A DNA stretch of 64,000 nucleotides from NCBI RefSeq assembly GCF_009764645.1, contig NZ_RWIM01000017.1, positions 62,001 through 126,000 of the forward strand, read 5' to 3'. A model generated the notes under the pieces. It was not told the origin of the DNA. It saw only the letters and a list, made by a program, of their open reading frames with translations, and ran no database searches. A program made the translations under genes and the position numbers. Below are positions 26,286 to 34,578 of the stretch, in pieces (position 1 is the first letter of the stretch; each line of letters opens with the position of its first letter). The stretch is from Pseudomonas sp. PB106 (GTDB lineage: Bacteria; Pseudomonadota; Gammaproteobacteria; Pseudomonadales; Pseudomonadaceae).

Positions 26286-26723
26286 ATGAATATTTTTGAA
26301 GCTCTTCGCGAAAGCCACGACCGCCAGCGTTCCTATGCCAAAAGCCTGATTGAAACCAGCGGCGATACCCCGGAAAGAGTTGAAGCCTATAAAAAGCTCA
26401 AGGCCGAATTGCAGGCCCATGAAACGGCAGAAGAACGCCATTTTTATATTCCATTGATGGCCTTCGATAACGGCGTTGATCTGAGTCGCCACGCCATATC
26501 CGAACACCATGAAATGGACGAGATGATGGAAGAGCTGGACGAGACCGAGATGTCCAGTCCGGCCTGGCTGGCGACGGCGAAAAAGCTCTCGGACAAGGTG
26601 CATCACCACCTCAAGGAAGAAGAACAGAAATTTTTCCAGATGGCCGGCAAATTGCTCAACGAGAAACAGAAAGTCCAACTCGCCGCAGAGTACGAAAAGG
26701 AATTCAAAGCGCAGTTGCCTTGA
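26286..26723 (+). CDS. Hemerythrin/HHE-domain protein
   Basis: A 145-residue four-helix protein with histidine and glutamate ligands in hemerythrin-like spacing: ESHDRQR, HETAEERHF, SEHHEMDEMMEE and HHHLKEEEQKFF. Such proteins bind a di-iron centre and are tied to oxygen, NO or iron stress. Fully cytosolic, no signal. GAGGACATCCC ribosome site. Monocistronic by spacing. Confidence 0.87.
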   Translation: MNIFEALRESHDRQRSYAKSLIETSGDTPERVEAYKKLKAELQAHETAEERHFYIPLMAFDNGVDLSRHAISEHHEMDEMMEELDETEMSSPAWLATAKKLSDKVHHHLKEEEQKFFQMAGKLLNEKQKVQLAAEYEKEFKAQLP

Positions 26724-26945
26724 GTACCTAACGGCAGTTTTTGCAGCTTCGCCGTGTAATCTTTTCGCTCATCATGAGGTGGGCGTTATCGCAATATGCT
26801 GTATATCCATCCAGTATTCGCTGCGTTTTCTGATTGTCCGCCGGATGACTGCGACAAATCCGCCGATGGACAAAAAAACTACCTCCGTTAGCTTGAAGGC
26901 CTCTCCTCGGGAAGGAGAGTTCTTAAATCAACGGAGTGAAAAATC

Positions 26946-27581
26946 ATGAATCAGGCAATTGCACACACTGAACTGAAACACGGTCGCGTGACCTCTCCAG
27001 CCAGCCGCGGTGCCGTGGCCATCGACCTCGGTCTGCTCGGTGGCTGGCAGGTCAACGAGATGGAGGGTGGCAAGAACTTCCCGGCGTTGGCCGCCGGGCC
27101 GTTTCCTGCGCCGTTCGAGACCGACTCGGCGAGCGTGGCGCCACCTGCCGACGGCTACATCCTCAGTGGCGGCAAGTCCGACGCACGCGACTGTGTGAAT
27201 TACACCGACGAAGAAATGAGCCAGAAACTGGGTCGTTCGTTCGCCTGGCCGCTGCTTAACGTCGAGCCGGGCCAAATCCTCAAGATCAACTGGGTTTACA
27301 CCGCGCCGCACACCACCCGCGGCTACCGCTGGCTGATCACCAAGGATGGCTGGGACCCGAAACAACGCATCAGCCGTGCGCAACTGGAGGCGCAACCGTT
27401 CTTCGAGGATTTCTATCCGCAGGTGCCGTACTACAGCCATGCGAGTGAGTTGAAGGCCAAAGTCGAGCATGAAGTGAAACTGCCGACCAGCAAGAAGGGC
27501 CGTCACGTCATCGTGCTGATGTGGATCGTTGCCAACACCGGCAACGCGTTTTATCAGGCCTTCGACGTCGACTTCCAATAA
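26946..27581 (+). CDS. LPMO-like (AA10/chitin-binding type-4 fold) protein without signal peptide
   Basis: A 211-residue protein whose sequence follows that of lytic polysaccharide monooxygenases: HGRVTSPASRG (residues 12-22) corresponds to the mature N-terminus of AA10 enzymes, APHTTRGYRWLITKDGWDP (120-138) carries the second brace histidine (H122), and NAFYQAFDVDF (200-210) ends the domain with the axial aromatic F202. There is no signal peptide, and the first brace histidine lies at residue 12 rather than at an exposed N-terminus, so canonical copper-brace chemistry would need removal of 11 residues. It may be a binding protein or a substrate of a non-Sec route. AAATCAACGGAG ribosome site; a terminator follows. 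It stands alone. Confidence 0.7.
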   Translation: MNQAIAHTELKHGRVTSPASRGAVAIDLGLLGGWQVNEMEGGKNFPALAAGPFPAPFETDSASVAPPADGYILSGGKSDARDCVNYTDEEMSQKLGRSFAWPLLNVEPGQILKINWVYTAPHTTRGYRWLITKDGWDPKQRISRAQLEAQPFFEDFYPQVPYYSHASELKAKVEHEVKLPTSKKGRHVIVLMWIVANTGNAFYQAFDVDFQ

Positions 27582-27605
27582 CGACGCACTTTGTTCAAAT
27601 GGTGA

Positions 27606-27633
27606 AGCCCGGTAGCGCTGCCGGGCTTTTTTT
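27606..27633 (+). terminator. Rho-independent terminator of the LPMO-like gene
   Basis: AGCCCGG...CCGGGCT stem followed by seven Ts, 25 bases after the stop. Confidence 0.93.
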
Positions 27634-27685
27634 GTTGAGATTATTCGGTCATAGCCACTTACCAGATAAATAAGGATCAGGCGTC

Positions 27686-28276
27686 ATGCCCAACACAGCT
27701 GAACGGGTCAACATCGTCGACACTCAGGTGCTGTCCCAAGACTGGTATCTGCTGAAGAAGATCACCTTTGATTACCACCGCAACAACGGCGAGTGGCAGC
27801 GTCAGACGCGCGAGGTGTACGACCGTGGCAATGGCGCGGCTATTCTGCTTTTCAATCGCGCCAAGCGCAGCGTCGTGCTGACGCGCCAGTTCCGTTTGCC
27901 GGTGTTCGTCAACGGTCATGACGGCTTGCTGATCGAAGTGGCGGCTGGGTTGCTGGAAGGTGCCGCGCCGGAACAGCGGATTCGCGATGAGGCCGAAGAA
28001 GAAACCGGCTATCGCGTGCACGACGTGAAAAAGGTCTTCGAGGCTTACATGAGCCCCGGTTCGGTTACCGAAAAACTGCACTTTTTCATTGCCGAATACG
28101 ATGCGGCGTCGAAGGTCAGCGACGGTGGCGGCCTGGAGGAAGAGACCGAGGAACTGGAAGTGTTGGAGTGGAGCTTCGATGAGGCATTGGCGGCGTTCCA
28201 GCGCGGCGAAATCTGCGACGCCAAGACCATCATGCTGTTGCAGTATGCGGCGATGAATAACCTGTTCGGTGCCTGA
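27686..28276 (+). CDS. nudK: GDP-mannose pyrophosphatase NudK
   Basis: A 196-residue NUDIX hydrolase of the ADP-sugar/GDP-mannose subgroup. The Nudix box GLLEGAAPEQRIRDEAEEETGY and the following PGSVTEK signature are present. It splits GDP-mannose to mannose-1-P and GMP in E. coli. Length is that of NudK. Convergent with ogt, with only one base between stop codons, so no room for a separate terminator. Confidence 0.86.
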   Translation: MPNTAERVNIVDTQVLSQDWYLLKKITFDYHRNNGEWQRQTREVYDRGNGAAILLFNRAKRSVVLTRQFRLPVFVNGHDGLLIEVAAGLLEGAAPEQRIRDEAEEETGYRVHDVKKVFEAYMSPGSVTEKLHFFIAEYDAASKVSDGGGLEEETEELEVLEWSFDEALAAFQRGEICDAKTIMLLQYAAMNNLFGA

Positions 28277-28277
28277 T

Positions 28278-28793
28278 TCAGAACAGCTGACCGGTCTTGC
28301 CAACTTCTGCAGACTGGCCACCCTCAAGCGCCAGTAGACATTCTTTCGCTTCCAGACCTCCGGCAAACCCGGTCAGCTTCCCAGACGCGCCGATCACCCG
28401 GTGACACGGCGCGACGATGGAAATCGGATTGCGCCCATTCGCCGCGCCCACCGCACGAACGGCGCTGGGGTTGCCAATCTGCTCGGCGATCTGGCGGTAG
28501 GTTCGCGTTTCGCCGAAGGGAATGGTCAGCAGCGCCGCCCAGACTTTTTGCTGAAACTCGGTGCCGGCGAAATCCAGGTCCAGGTCGAAGCTGTTCCGCG
28601 TGCCGGCAAAATATTCTTCCAGCTGTCGAGCGGTTTTCACCAGGATCGGATTGTCCGCTGCTTCGCTCATGGGGCCGAGGCGTACCCGGTTCGGTTTGTC
28701 GTTTTCCCAGAGGATGGCGGCCAGTCGTAAGCCGTTCGCGACCAGCTTCAACTCGCCGACCGGCGAGGGCAGGGTGATGAACGTGTAGGACAT
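28278..28793 (-). CDS. ogt: Methylated-DNA-[protein]-cysteine S-methyltransferase
   Basis: A 171-residue suicide repair protein that removes O6-methylguanine. The active site VAPCHRVIG has C130, and the helix-turn-helix RTYRQIAEQIGNPSAVRAVGAANGRNP precedes it. There is no Ada sensor domain, so it is the constitutive Ogt type. Start at 28793 (MSYTFITLPSPVG); the open frame upstream lacks homology. Confidence 0.92.
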   Translation of the reverse strand: MSYTFITLPSPVGELKLVANGLRLAAILWENDKPNRVRLGPMSEAADNPILVKTARQLEEYFAGTRNSFDLDLDFAGTEFQQKVWAALLTIPFGETRTYRQIAEQIGNPSAVRAVGAANGRNPISIVAPCHRVIGASGKLTGFAGGLEAKECLLALEGGQSAEVGKTGQLF

Positions 28794-28942
28794 GGGGACA
28801 GACTCCGGATCTGGGCAACAACGGCGCCCAGCATACTGCCTGATCGGGGAGGCGCAATACGCAAAGCCGACCATACTGCTTGGTGCTCTTGAAGTGTTCC
28901 CCCGCAGTTTCAGCCCTTGAAAAACAAAAAAGAGATCGACTC

Positions 28943-30670
28943 ATGAAGTACGAACCTTTTGCCAAATCGCTGATAGCGACCTCACTGGCCTTCAGTTGCC
29001 TCATGGCCCATGCCGCTTCCGTGGCACCGGTGGCCGCAGAAAACGGCATGGTCGTGACCGCGCAACATCTGGCGACTCACGTCGGCGTCGACGTATTGAA
29101 AAGTGGTGGCAACGCCGTGGACGCGGCGGTTGCCGTGGGTTATGCGTTGGCGGTGGTCTATCCCGCAGCCGGTAACCTCGGTGGTGGCGGTTTCATGACC
29201 ATTCAACTGGCGGACGGGCGCAAGACCTTCCTCGATTTCCGCGAAAAAGCCCCACTGGCCGCCACCGCGAACATGTACCTGGACAAGGAAGGCAACGTTA
29301 TTCCCGACCTGAGCACTCGTGGCCACTTGGCCGTTGGCGTGCCGGGCACCGTGTCCGGGATGGAACTGGCGCTGAGCAAGTACGGCACCAAACCGCGCAA
29401 GGAGATGATTGCTCCGGCGATCAAACTGGCGGAAGACGGTTTCGCGCTGGAGCAGGGCGACGTTGAGCTGCTCGAATATGCCACCGACGTGTTCAAGAAG
29501 GACATGCGCGATTCCGGCTCGATCTTCCTGCACAGCGGTGAGCCGATGCAGGTCGGGCAAAAACTGGTGCAGAAAGACCTCGGTAAAACCCTGCGCACGA
29601 TTTCCGAAAAAGGCGCCGACGGCTTCTATAAAGGCTGGGTTGCTGATGCCATCGTCACTTCCAGTCAGGCCAACAAGGGCATCATCACCCAGGCCGACCT
29701 CGACAAATACAAGACCCGCGAACTGGCCCCGGTGGAGTGCGATTACCGTGGCTACCACGTGGTGTCCGCGCCGCCGCCAAGTTCCGGCGGGGTGGTGATC
29801 TGCCAGATCATGAACATTCTCGAAGGCTATCCGATGAAGGATCTGGGCTTCCATTCGGCCCAGGGCATGCACTATCAGATCGAAGCCATGCGCCACGCTT
29901 ATGTAGATCGCAACAGCTACCTCGGCGACCCGGACTTCGTCAAAAATCCGATCGAGCACCTGCTCGACAAGAACTACGCGACCAAGCTGCGCGACGCGAT
30001 CCAGCCGCAGAAGGCTGGTGTGTCGGCGGAGTTGAAACCCGGCGTCGCGCCCCACGAAGGCAGCAACACCACCCATTACTCGATCGTCGACAAGTGGGGC
30101 AATGCGGTCTCGGTCACCTACACCCTCAACGACTGGTTCGGCGCCGGCGTCATGGCGAGCAAAACCGGGGTGATCCTCAACGATGAAATGGACGACTTCA
30201 CTTCCAAGGTCGGCGTGCCGAACATGTACGGTCTGGTCCAGGGCGAAGCCAATGCCATCGCTCCGGGCAAGGCGCCGCTGTCGTCGATGAGTCCGACCAT
30301 CGTCACCAAGGATGGCAAAGTGGTGATGGTCGTCGGCACGCCAGGTGGCAGCCGCATCATCACCGCGACCTTGCTGACCATGCTCAACGTCATCGACTAC
30401 GGCATGGGCTTGCAGGAAGCCGTCGACGCGCCGCGTTTCCACCAGCAATGGATGCCGGAAGAAACCAACCTCGAAGACTTCGCCGCCAGCCCGGACACGA
30501 AGAAAATCCTTGAGAGCTGGGGTCACAAGTTCGCCGGGCCGCAGGATGCCAACCACATCGCCGCGATTCTGGTGGGGGCGCCTTCGCTGGGCGGTAAACC
30601 GGTCGGCAAAAACCGTTTCTACGGCGCCAACGATCCACGGCGCAATACCGGCTTGTCACTGGGTTACTGA
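28943..30670 (+). CDS. ggt: Gamma-glutamyltransferase (periplasmic)
   Basis: A 575-residue Ntn-hydrolase that cleaves gamma-glutamyl bonds of glutathione in the periplasm. A signal peptide (to about residue 25, LMAHA) is present. Autocleavage is expected between N375 and the catalytic T376 in SNTTHYSIVDKWGNAV; the PPPSSGG substrate loop is at about 275. The start at 28943 follows AAAGAGA; the longer frame crosses the divergent ogt promoter. A GC hairpin (about 30684-30705) without T run follows. Confidence 0.94.
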   Translation: MKYEPFAKSLIATSLAFSCLMAHAASVAPVAAENGMVVTAQHLATHVGVDVLKSGGNAVDAAVAVGYALAVVYPAAGNLGGGGFMTIQLADGRKTFLDFREKAPLAATANMYLDKEGNVIPDLSTRGHLAVGVPGTVSGMELALSKYGTKPRKEMIAPAIKLAEDGFALEQGDVELLEYATDVFKKDMRDSGSIFLHSGEPMQVGQKLVQKDLGKTLRTISEKGADGFYKGWVADAIVTSSQANKGIITQADLDKYKTRELAPVECDYRGYHVVSAPPPSSGGVVICQIMNILEGYPMKDLGFHSAQGMHYQIEAMRHAYVDRNSYLGDPDFVKNPIEHLLDKNYATKLRDAIQPQKAGVSAELKPGVAPHEGSNTTHYSIVDKWGNAVSVTYTLNDWFGAGVMASKTGVILNDEMDDFTSKVGVPNMYGLVQGEANAIAPGKAPLSSMSPTIVTKDGKVVMVVGTPGGSRIITATLLTMLNVIDYGMGLQEAVDAPRFHQQWMPEETNLEDFAASPDTKKILESWGHKFAGPQDANHIAAILVGAPSLGGKPVGKNRFYGANDPRRNTGLSLGY

Positions 30671-30736
30671 TACGCGTAAAAAGGGGGCGGGCTCAGGTCC
30701 GCCCCTGTTCCAAGGACTGATCAAGGAAGGCTCATC

Positions 30737-31270
30737 ATGACCACCGCATTACTGATCATCGACGTCCAGCACGCCCTCTGCTCGGGCGAGTATCAGTGCC
30801 ACGACATCCATAACATCGTCGACAGAATCAACGCCCTCAGCACCCGCGCGCGCAAGGCTGGCGTGCCCGTGGTGCTGATTCAACATGAAGAAGCCGACAG
30901 CCCGCTGGCTCGCGGCGCCGAAGGCTGGCAACTGGCCGAAGGTCTGGCAACCGCCGCCAGCGACTTGCGTGTAGGCAAGACCACGCGGGACTCGTTCTAT
31001 CAGACCGACCTGCGCAAACTGCTGCCGAGCGAGGACTTCGAGCGTCTGGTCATCTGCGGCCTGCAGACCGACTATTGCGTCAACGCCACCGTGCGCCAGG
31101 CCCATCAACTGGGCTACGACGTGGTGCTCGCCGGCGACGCACATTCCACCGTCGACAACGGCAACATGAGCGCCGAAGACATCATTGCCGAACACAACAA
31201 AGACCTCGCGCACCTGACCGGCTCCGTAGCGCGAATCGACGTAAAACCCGCCGCCGACATCACCTTCTAA
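30737..31270 (+). CDS. Isochorismatase-family cysteine hydrolase
   Basis: A 177-residue alpha/beta hydrolase of the isochorismatase superfamily. The catalytic triad is visible as D9 (LLIIDVQ), K81 (GKTTRDSF) and C114 (GLQTDYCVNATVR). The cis-peptide region ICGLQTDYCV is intact, so an amidase or nicotinamidase-like reaction is likely; the substrate is not readable. It follows ggt by 66 bases and may be co-transcribed. Confidence 0.87.
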   Translation: MTTALLIIDVQHALCSGEYQCHDIHNIVDRINALSTRARKAGVPVVLIQHEEADSPLARGAEGWQLAEGLATAASDLRVGKTTRDSFYQTDLRKLLPSEDFERLVICGLQTDYCVNATVRQAHQLGYDVVLAGDAHSTVDNGNMSAEDIIAEHNKDLAHLTGSVARIDVKPAADITF

Positions 31271-31289
31271 CCACACACACACACATAAA

Positions 31290-31385
31290 CCCTGTGGGAG
31301 CTAGCCCTGCTAGCGATGGCGCGGGGTCAGACGATGATGTTCGAATGACCCACCGCTTTCGCGAGCAAGCTCACTCCCACAGGGG
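31290..31385. repeat. REP pair (diverged arms)
   Basis: CCCTGTGGGAGCTAGCCCTGC and an inverted GCGAGCAAGCTCACTCCCAC copy; the two arms belong to slightly different REP subtypes. A (CA)n tract, 31272-31285, lies just before. Confidence 0.85.
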
Positions 31386-31412
31386 GCCGTGTGAGTCAGG
31401 CCTCTTTGCTAT

Positions 31413-32060
31413 TCAAGTCGCAAACAACACCCCACGAATCTCCCCAACCCGCCGTGGCGGCACCACCACGCCCTCCAGCACCATCCGCGTAATCGTCTCC
31501 GCCGCCCGTGCGTAATCCTCGTCCAGCGGCTCTTCGCGTTCCATGATCCGGCCCATTTGCCAGCCAATGTTGGTGTACGTGCGCGTGGCCGACCAAATGA
31601 ACAGCATCAGATGCTCCGGGTCCACCGGTGCGAGCAAGCCGCGTTCGATCCAACTGCGCAGGCAGTCGACATTGCGGCGTGCTTCGGCGTGGAGGAGGTC
31701 GCGGCACTCGTCGGGTAACTGCCGCCCGCCCAGCAGCAACTCGCCGCTGAACACTTTGGCAATCGCCGGGTGTTCTCGGGCGATGCGAATCCGCGCGGCG
31801 ACGTAGGCGCGAAGGCCGATCAACGGATCATCGCTCTCGCGCAACACCGCCGAGGCCTCCAGCAGCGGTTCGACAAACCCCAGCAGCACTTTGCCGTAAA
31901 GGTTTTCCTTGGTCTGGAAGTAGTAATACAGGTTGGCCTTGGGTACGCCGGCGCGGGCGGCGATGTCGCGGGTCTGGGTGGCGTCGAAGCCGTTGGCGGC
32001 GAACTCTTCGCTGGCGGCGGCGAGGATCAACTGCTCGTTGCGAACTCGAATGGCGCTCAT
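31413..32060 (-). CDS. TetR family regulator, RutR-like
   Basis: A 215-residue TetR repressor. The HTH is TRDIAARAGVPKANLYYYFQTKENLY (about 30-55), and the C-terminal domain (EHPAIAKVFSGELLLGGRQL, PEHLMLFIWSATRTYTNI) resembles the RutR ligand domain. Start at 32060 (MSAIRVRNEQ). Divergent from the GNAT gene at 32203 across 142 bases, which may be a target. Confidence 0.86.
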   Translation of the reverse strand: MSAIRVRNEQLILAAASEEFAANGFDATQTRDIAARAGVPKANLYYYFQTKENLYGKVLLGFVEPLLEASAVLRESDDPLIGLRAYVAARIRIAREHPAIAKVFSGELLLGGRQLPDECRDLLHAEARRNVDCLRSWIERGLLAPVDPEHLMLFIWSATRTYTNIGWQMGRIMEREEPLDEDYARAAETITRMVLEGVVVPPRRVGEIRGVLFAT

Positions 32061-32202
32061 GGCAACACGGTTTTGGTGGACGGCATGACAGGGTTCTGGC
32101 GATTTCGGTTTCGCAATATACAAAACTATATAGCGATCAAGCCAGCCTGATCGACGAGCAACGCTATGCTGCTTCAATCATTTCAATAAAAAGGGCAGGG
32201 CC

Positions 32203-32661
32203 ATGGCTATTCAGGCAGTGCGGGCGAACGCGAGTCATCTGGACGCGGTGGCGCAACTGTTCGACGCCTACAGGGGTTTTTATCAGCAACCGCCAAACCT
32301 CGAGCAATCGCGCGCGTTCATTGCCGAGCGCATGGCGGGCAACGAGTCAGCGATTTTTCTCGCTCAGGATGAACAAGGGCAGGCGCTGGGATTTGTGCAG
32401 TTGTACCCGACATTTTCGTCCATCGACGCCCATCGTGCCTGGTTGCTCAGTGACCTGTTCACCGCCGCGACTGCGCGCGGTCGTGGGGTTGGCCGCTTGC
32501 TGATGAACACGGCGCGAGACTTTGCCCTGGAAACGGGCGCCAAAAGCATGATGCTGGAAACCGCCACCGACAACGTCACCGCGCAGGGTTTGTACGAGTC
32601 ACTGGGTTATGTGCGCGACACGGGTTACTACACCTACCTGCTCGATTTGCGTCAGCGCTGA
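32203..32661 (+). CDS. GNAT family N-acetyltransferase
   Basis: A 152-residue GNAT. The acyl-CoA binding loop ARGRGVGRLLMNTARDFA and the C-terminal LYESLGYVRDTGYYTYLL fit the family. Divergent from a TetR regulator. Its 3' end overlaps the convergent gene at 32652 by ten bases. Confidence 0.86.
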   Translation: MAIQAVRANASHLDAVAQLFDAYRGFYQQPPNLEQSRAFIAERMAGNESAIFLAQDEQGQALGFVQLYPTFSSIDAHRAWLLSDLFTAATARGRGVGRLLMNTARDFALETGAKSMMLETATDNVTAQGLYESLGYVRDTGYYTYLLDLRQR

Positions 32662-32960
32662 GCGGATTCTCGCAGCAGCTTTTCGATCTGCGCCAATTCC
32701 CAGGTACTGAGCAAACTCACCGGATCGGTGCCGTAGCGCTGCCACGTGTGTAGCGCGCCTTCCTGACCGTCGGCATTTTGCGCACATTCACAGTGGTGCA
32801 AGCGTCCGCCCTCAAAATCGAGCAAAAGGCGCCAGCCCTCGATATCGACGAGGACACGTCCGCTATTGTCGCAAGACTCGCGCAGTTCCAGCGTCAGGAC
32901 GCCCAGCGCTGCCTCTCGCAAGCGTTGGCAGACCTCGCGGGCGGTCAGGAAAGAAGACAT
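32652..32960 (-). CDS. Small conserved protein of unknown function
   Basis: A 102-residue protein without signal or TM segment. N-terminal SFLTAREVCQRLREAALG is helical, followed by a predicted beta-sheet (ILVDIEGWRLLLDFEGGRLHHCECA) with two nearby cysteines. I do not recognise it with certainty. It overlaps the preceding gene tail to tail. No ribosome site stands out. Confidence 0.6.
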   Translation of the reverse strand: MSSFLTAREVCQRLREAALGVLTLELRESCDNSGRVLVDIEGWRLLLDFEGGRLHHCECAQNADGQEGALHTWQRYGTDPVSLLSTWELAQIEKLLRESAQR

Positions 32961-33120
32961 GGCAGGACTCGATCAAGGGCAGGATCGCGCCAGCATAAAA
33001 CACCGACAACAGCGTGTCAGTCATCGCTGGCCCGGGCTCGGACAATTCCGTAACATTCGCAACCCTCAAATCTCGCGAACATCCGTGGCCACGCTCAGTG
33101 GCCGCTCTGTCAGGTAAGCC

Positions 33121-34566
33121 ATGAAACCGATACGTCTGCGCGCCGATGTCCTGGCCGGACTCACCACCTCGTTTGCCCTGTTGCCCGAATGCATTGCGTT
33201 TGCGCTGGTGGCCCACCTCAATCCGCTGATGGGCCTGTACGGCGCCTTCATCATTTGCACGCTGACCGCACTGTTCGGCGGCCGACCGGGGATGGTCTCC
33301 GGTGCCGCGGGTTCGATGGCCGTGGTCATCGTCGCGCTGGTGGTGCAGCAGGGCGTGCAGTATCTGCTGGCGACGGTGCTGCTTGGTGGCCTGATCATGA
33401 TGGCGTTCGGGCTGTTGCGTCTGGGCAAACTGGTGCGCATGGTCCCGCACCCGGTGATGCTCGGTTTCGTCAACGGTCTGGCGATCATCATTGCGCTGGC
33501 GCAACTGGAGCATTTCAAGAGCGGTGAGGACTGGCTCAGCGGCACGCCGCTGTACCTGATGACCGGTCTGGTCGCGCTGACCATGGCCATCGTCTACATC
33601 CTGCCGCGCCTGACCAAAGCGGTGCCGCCGGCACTGGTGGCGATCCTTGGCGTCGGCTTGCTGGTTTATCTGTTCGGCCTGCCGACCCGCACCCTCGGCG
33701 ACATGGCGCACATTGCCGGTGGCCTGCCGACGTTCGCGCTGCCGGACATTCCATGGAACCTGGACACCCTGCGCATCATCGCTCCGTACGCGATTCTGAT
33801 GGCGCTGGTCGGCCTGCTGGAAACCTTGCTGACCCTGAACCTCACCGACGAAATCACCGAAACCCGTGGCTACCCGGATCGCGAATGCGTGGCGCTCGGT
33901 GCGGCGAACGTGGTGTCCGGCGCATTCGGCGGCATGGGTGGTTGCGCGATGATCGGCCAGACCGTGATCAACCTCAGCTCCGGCGGACGCGGGCGCTTGT
34001 CCGGCGTGGTCGCGGGCGTGCTGATTCTGCTGTTCATCCTGTTTCTGTCGCCGCTGATCGAACGCATTCCGCTGGCGGCGCTGGTGGGCGTGATGTTCGT
34101 GGTCTCGCAACAGACCTTCGCCTGGGCGTCGCTGCGGGTGGCGAACAAGGTCCCGTTCAACGATGTGCTGGTGATCATCGCCGTGACCACGATCACCGTG
34201 TTCACCGATCTGGCCACGGCGGTGCTGTGCGGGATCATCATCGCCGCGCTCAATTTCGCCTGGCAGCAAGCCCGCGAGTTGTACGCCGATGAGCACCTGG
34301 AAAGCGACGGCAGCAAACTCTATCGCCTGCACGGCACGCTGTTCTTTGCCTCGACCACACCGTTTCTCAACCAGTTCGACCCGGCCAACGACCCGGAAAA
34401 AGTCACCCTGGACTGTCGTCACCTGAGCTTCGTCGATTACTCGGCCATCGCCGCGTTGAAAACCCTGCGCGAGCGCTACGCCAAGGCTGGCAAGCATGTG
34501 CAGGTGTTTCACTTATCGGAGCGCTGCAAGAAGTTGCTCAAACGTGCCGGGGTCGATCACGACTGA
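33121..34566 (+). CDS. SulP family anion transporter with STAS domain
   Basis: A 481-residue SLC26/SulP permease. About ten or more TM segments cover residues 10-380; the family stretch ADVLAGLTTSFALLPECIAFALV is at the N-terminus. A STAS domain (about 390-481) ends with the anchor LDCRHLSFVDYSAIAALKTL. Substrate could be sulfate, bicarbonate or a dicarboxylate. Single gene; start at 33121 follows TCAGGTAAGCC. Confidence 0.9.
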   Translation: MKPIRLRADVLAGLTTSFALLPECIAFALVAHLNPLMGLYGAFIICTLTALFGGRPGMVSGAAGSMAVVIVALVVQQGVQYLLATVLLGGLIMMAFGLLRLGKLVRMVPHPVMLGFVNGLAIIIALAQLEHFKSGEDWLSGTPLYLMTGLVALTMAIVYILPRLTKAVPPALVAILGVGLLVYLFGLPTRTLGDMAHIAGGLPTFALPDIPWNLDTLRIIAPYAILMALVGLLETLLTLNLTDEITETRGYPDRECVALGAANVVSGAFGGMGGCAMIGQTVINLSSGGRGRLSGVVAGVLILLFILFLSPLIERIPLAALVGVMFVVSQQTFAWASLRVANKVPFNDVLVIIAVTTITVFTDLATAVLCGIIIAALNFAWQQARELYADEHLESDGSKLYRLHGTLFFASTTPFLNQFDPANDPEKVTLDCRHLSFVDYSAIAALKTLRERYAKAGKHVQVFHLSERCKKLLKRAGVDHD

Positions 34567-34578
34567 GTCGGACGTCGA

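Noticed and set aside
31272..31285. (CA)n microsatellite
   Set aside because: Short and outside any gene or promoter; unlikely to have effect.
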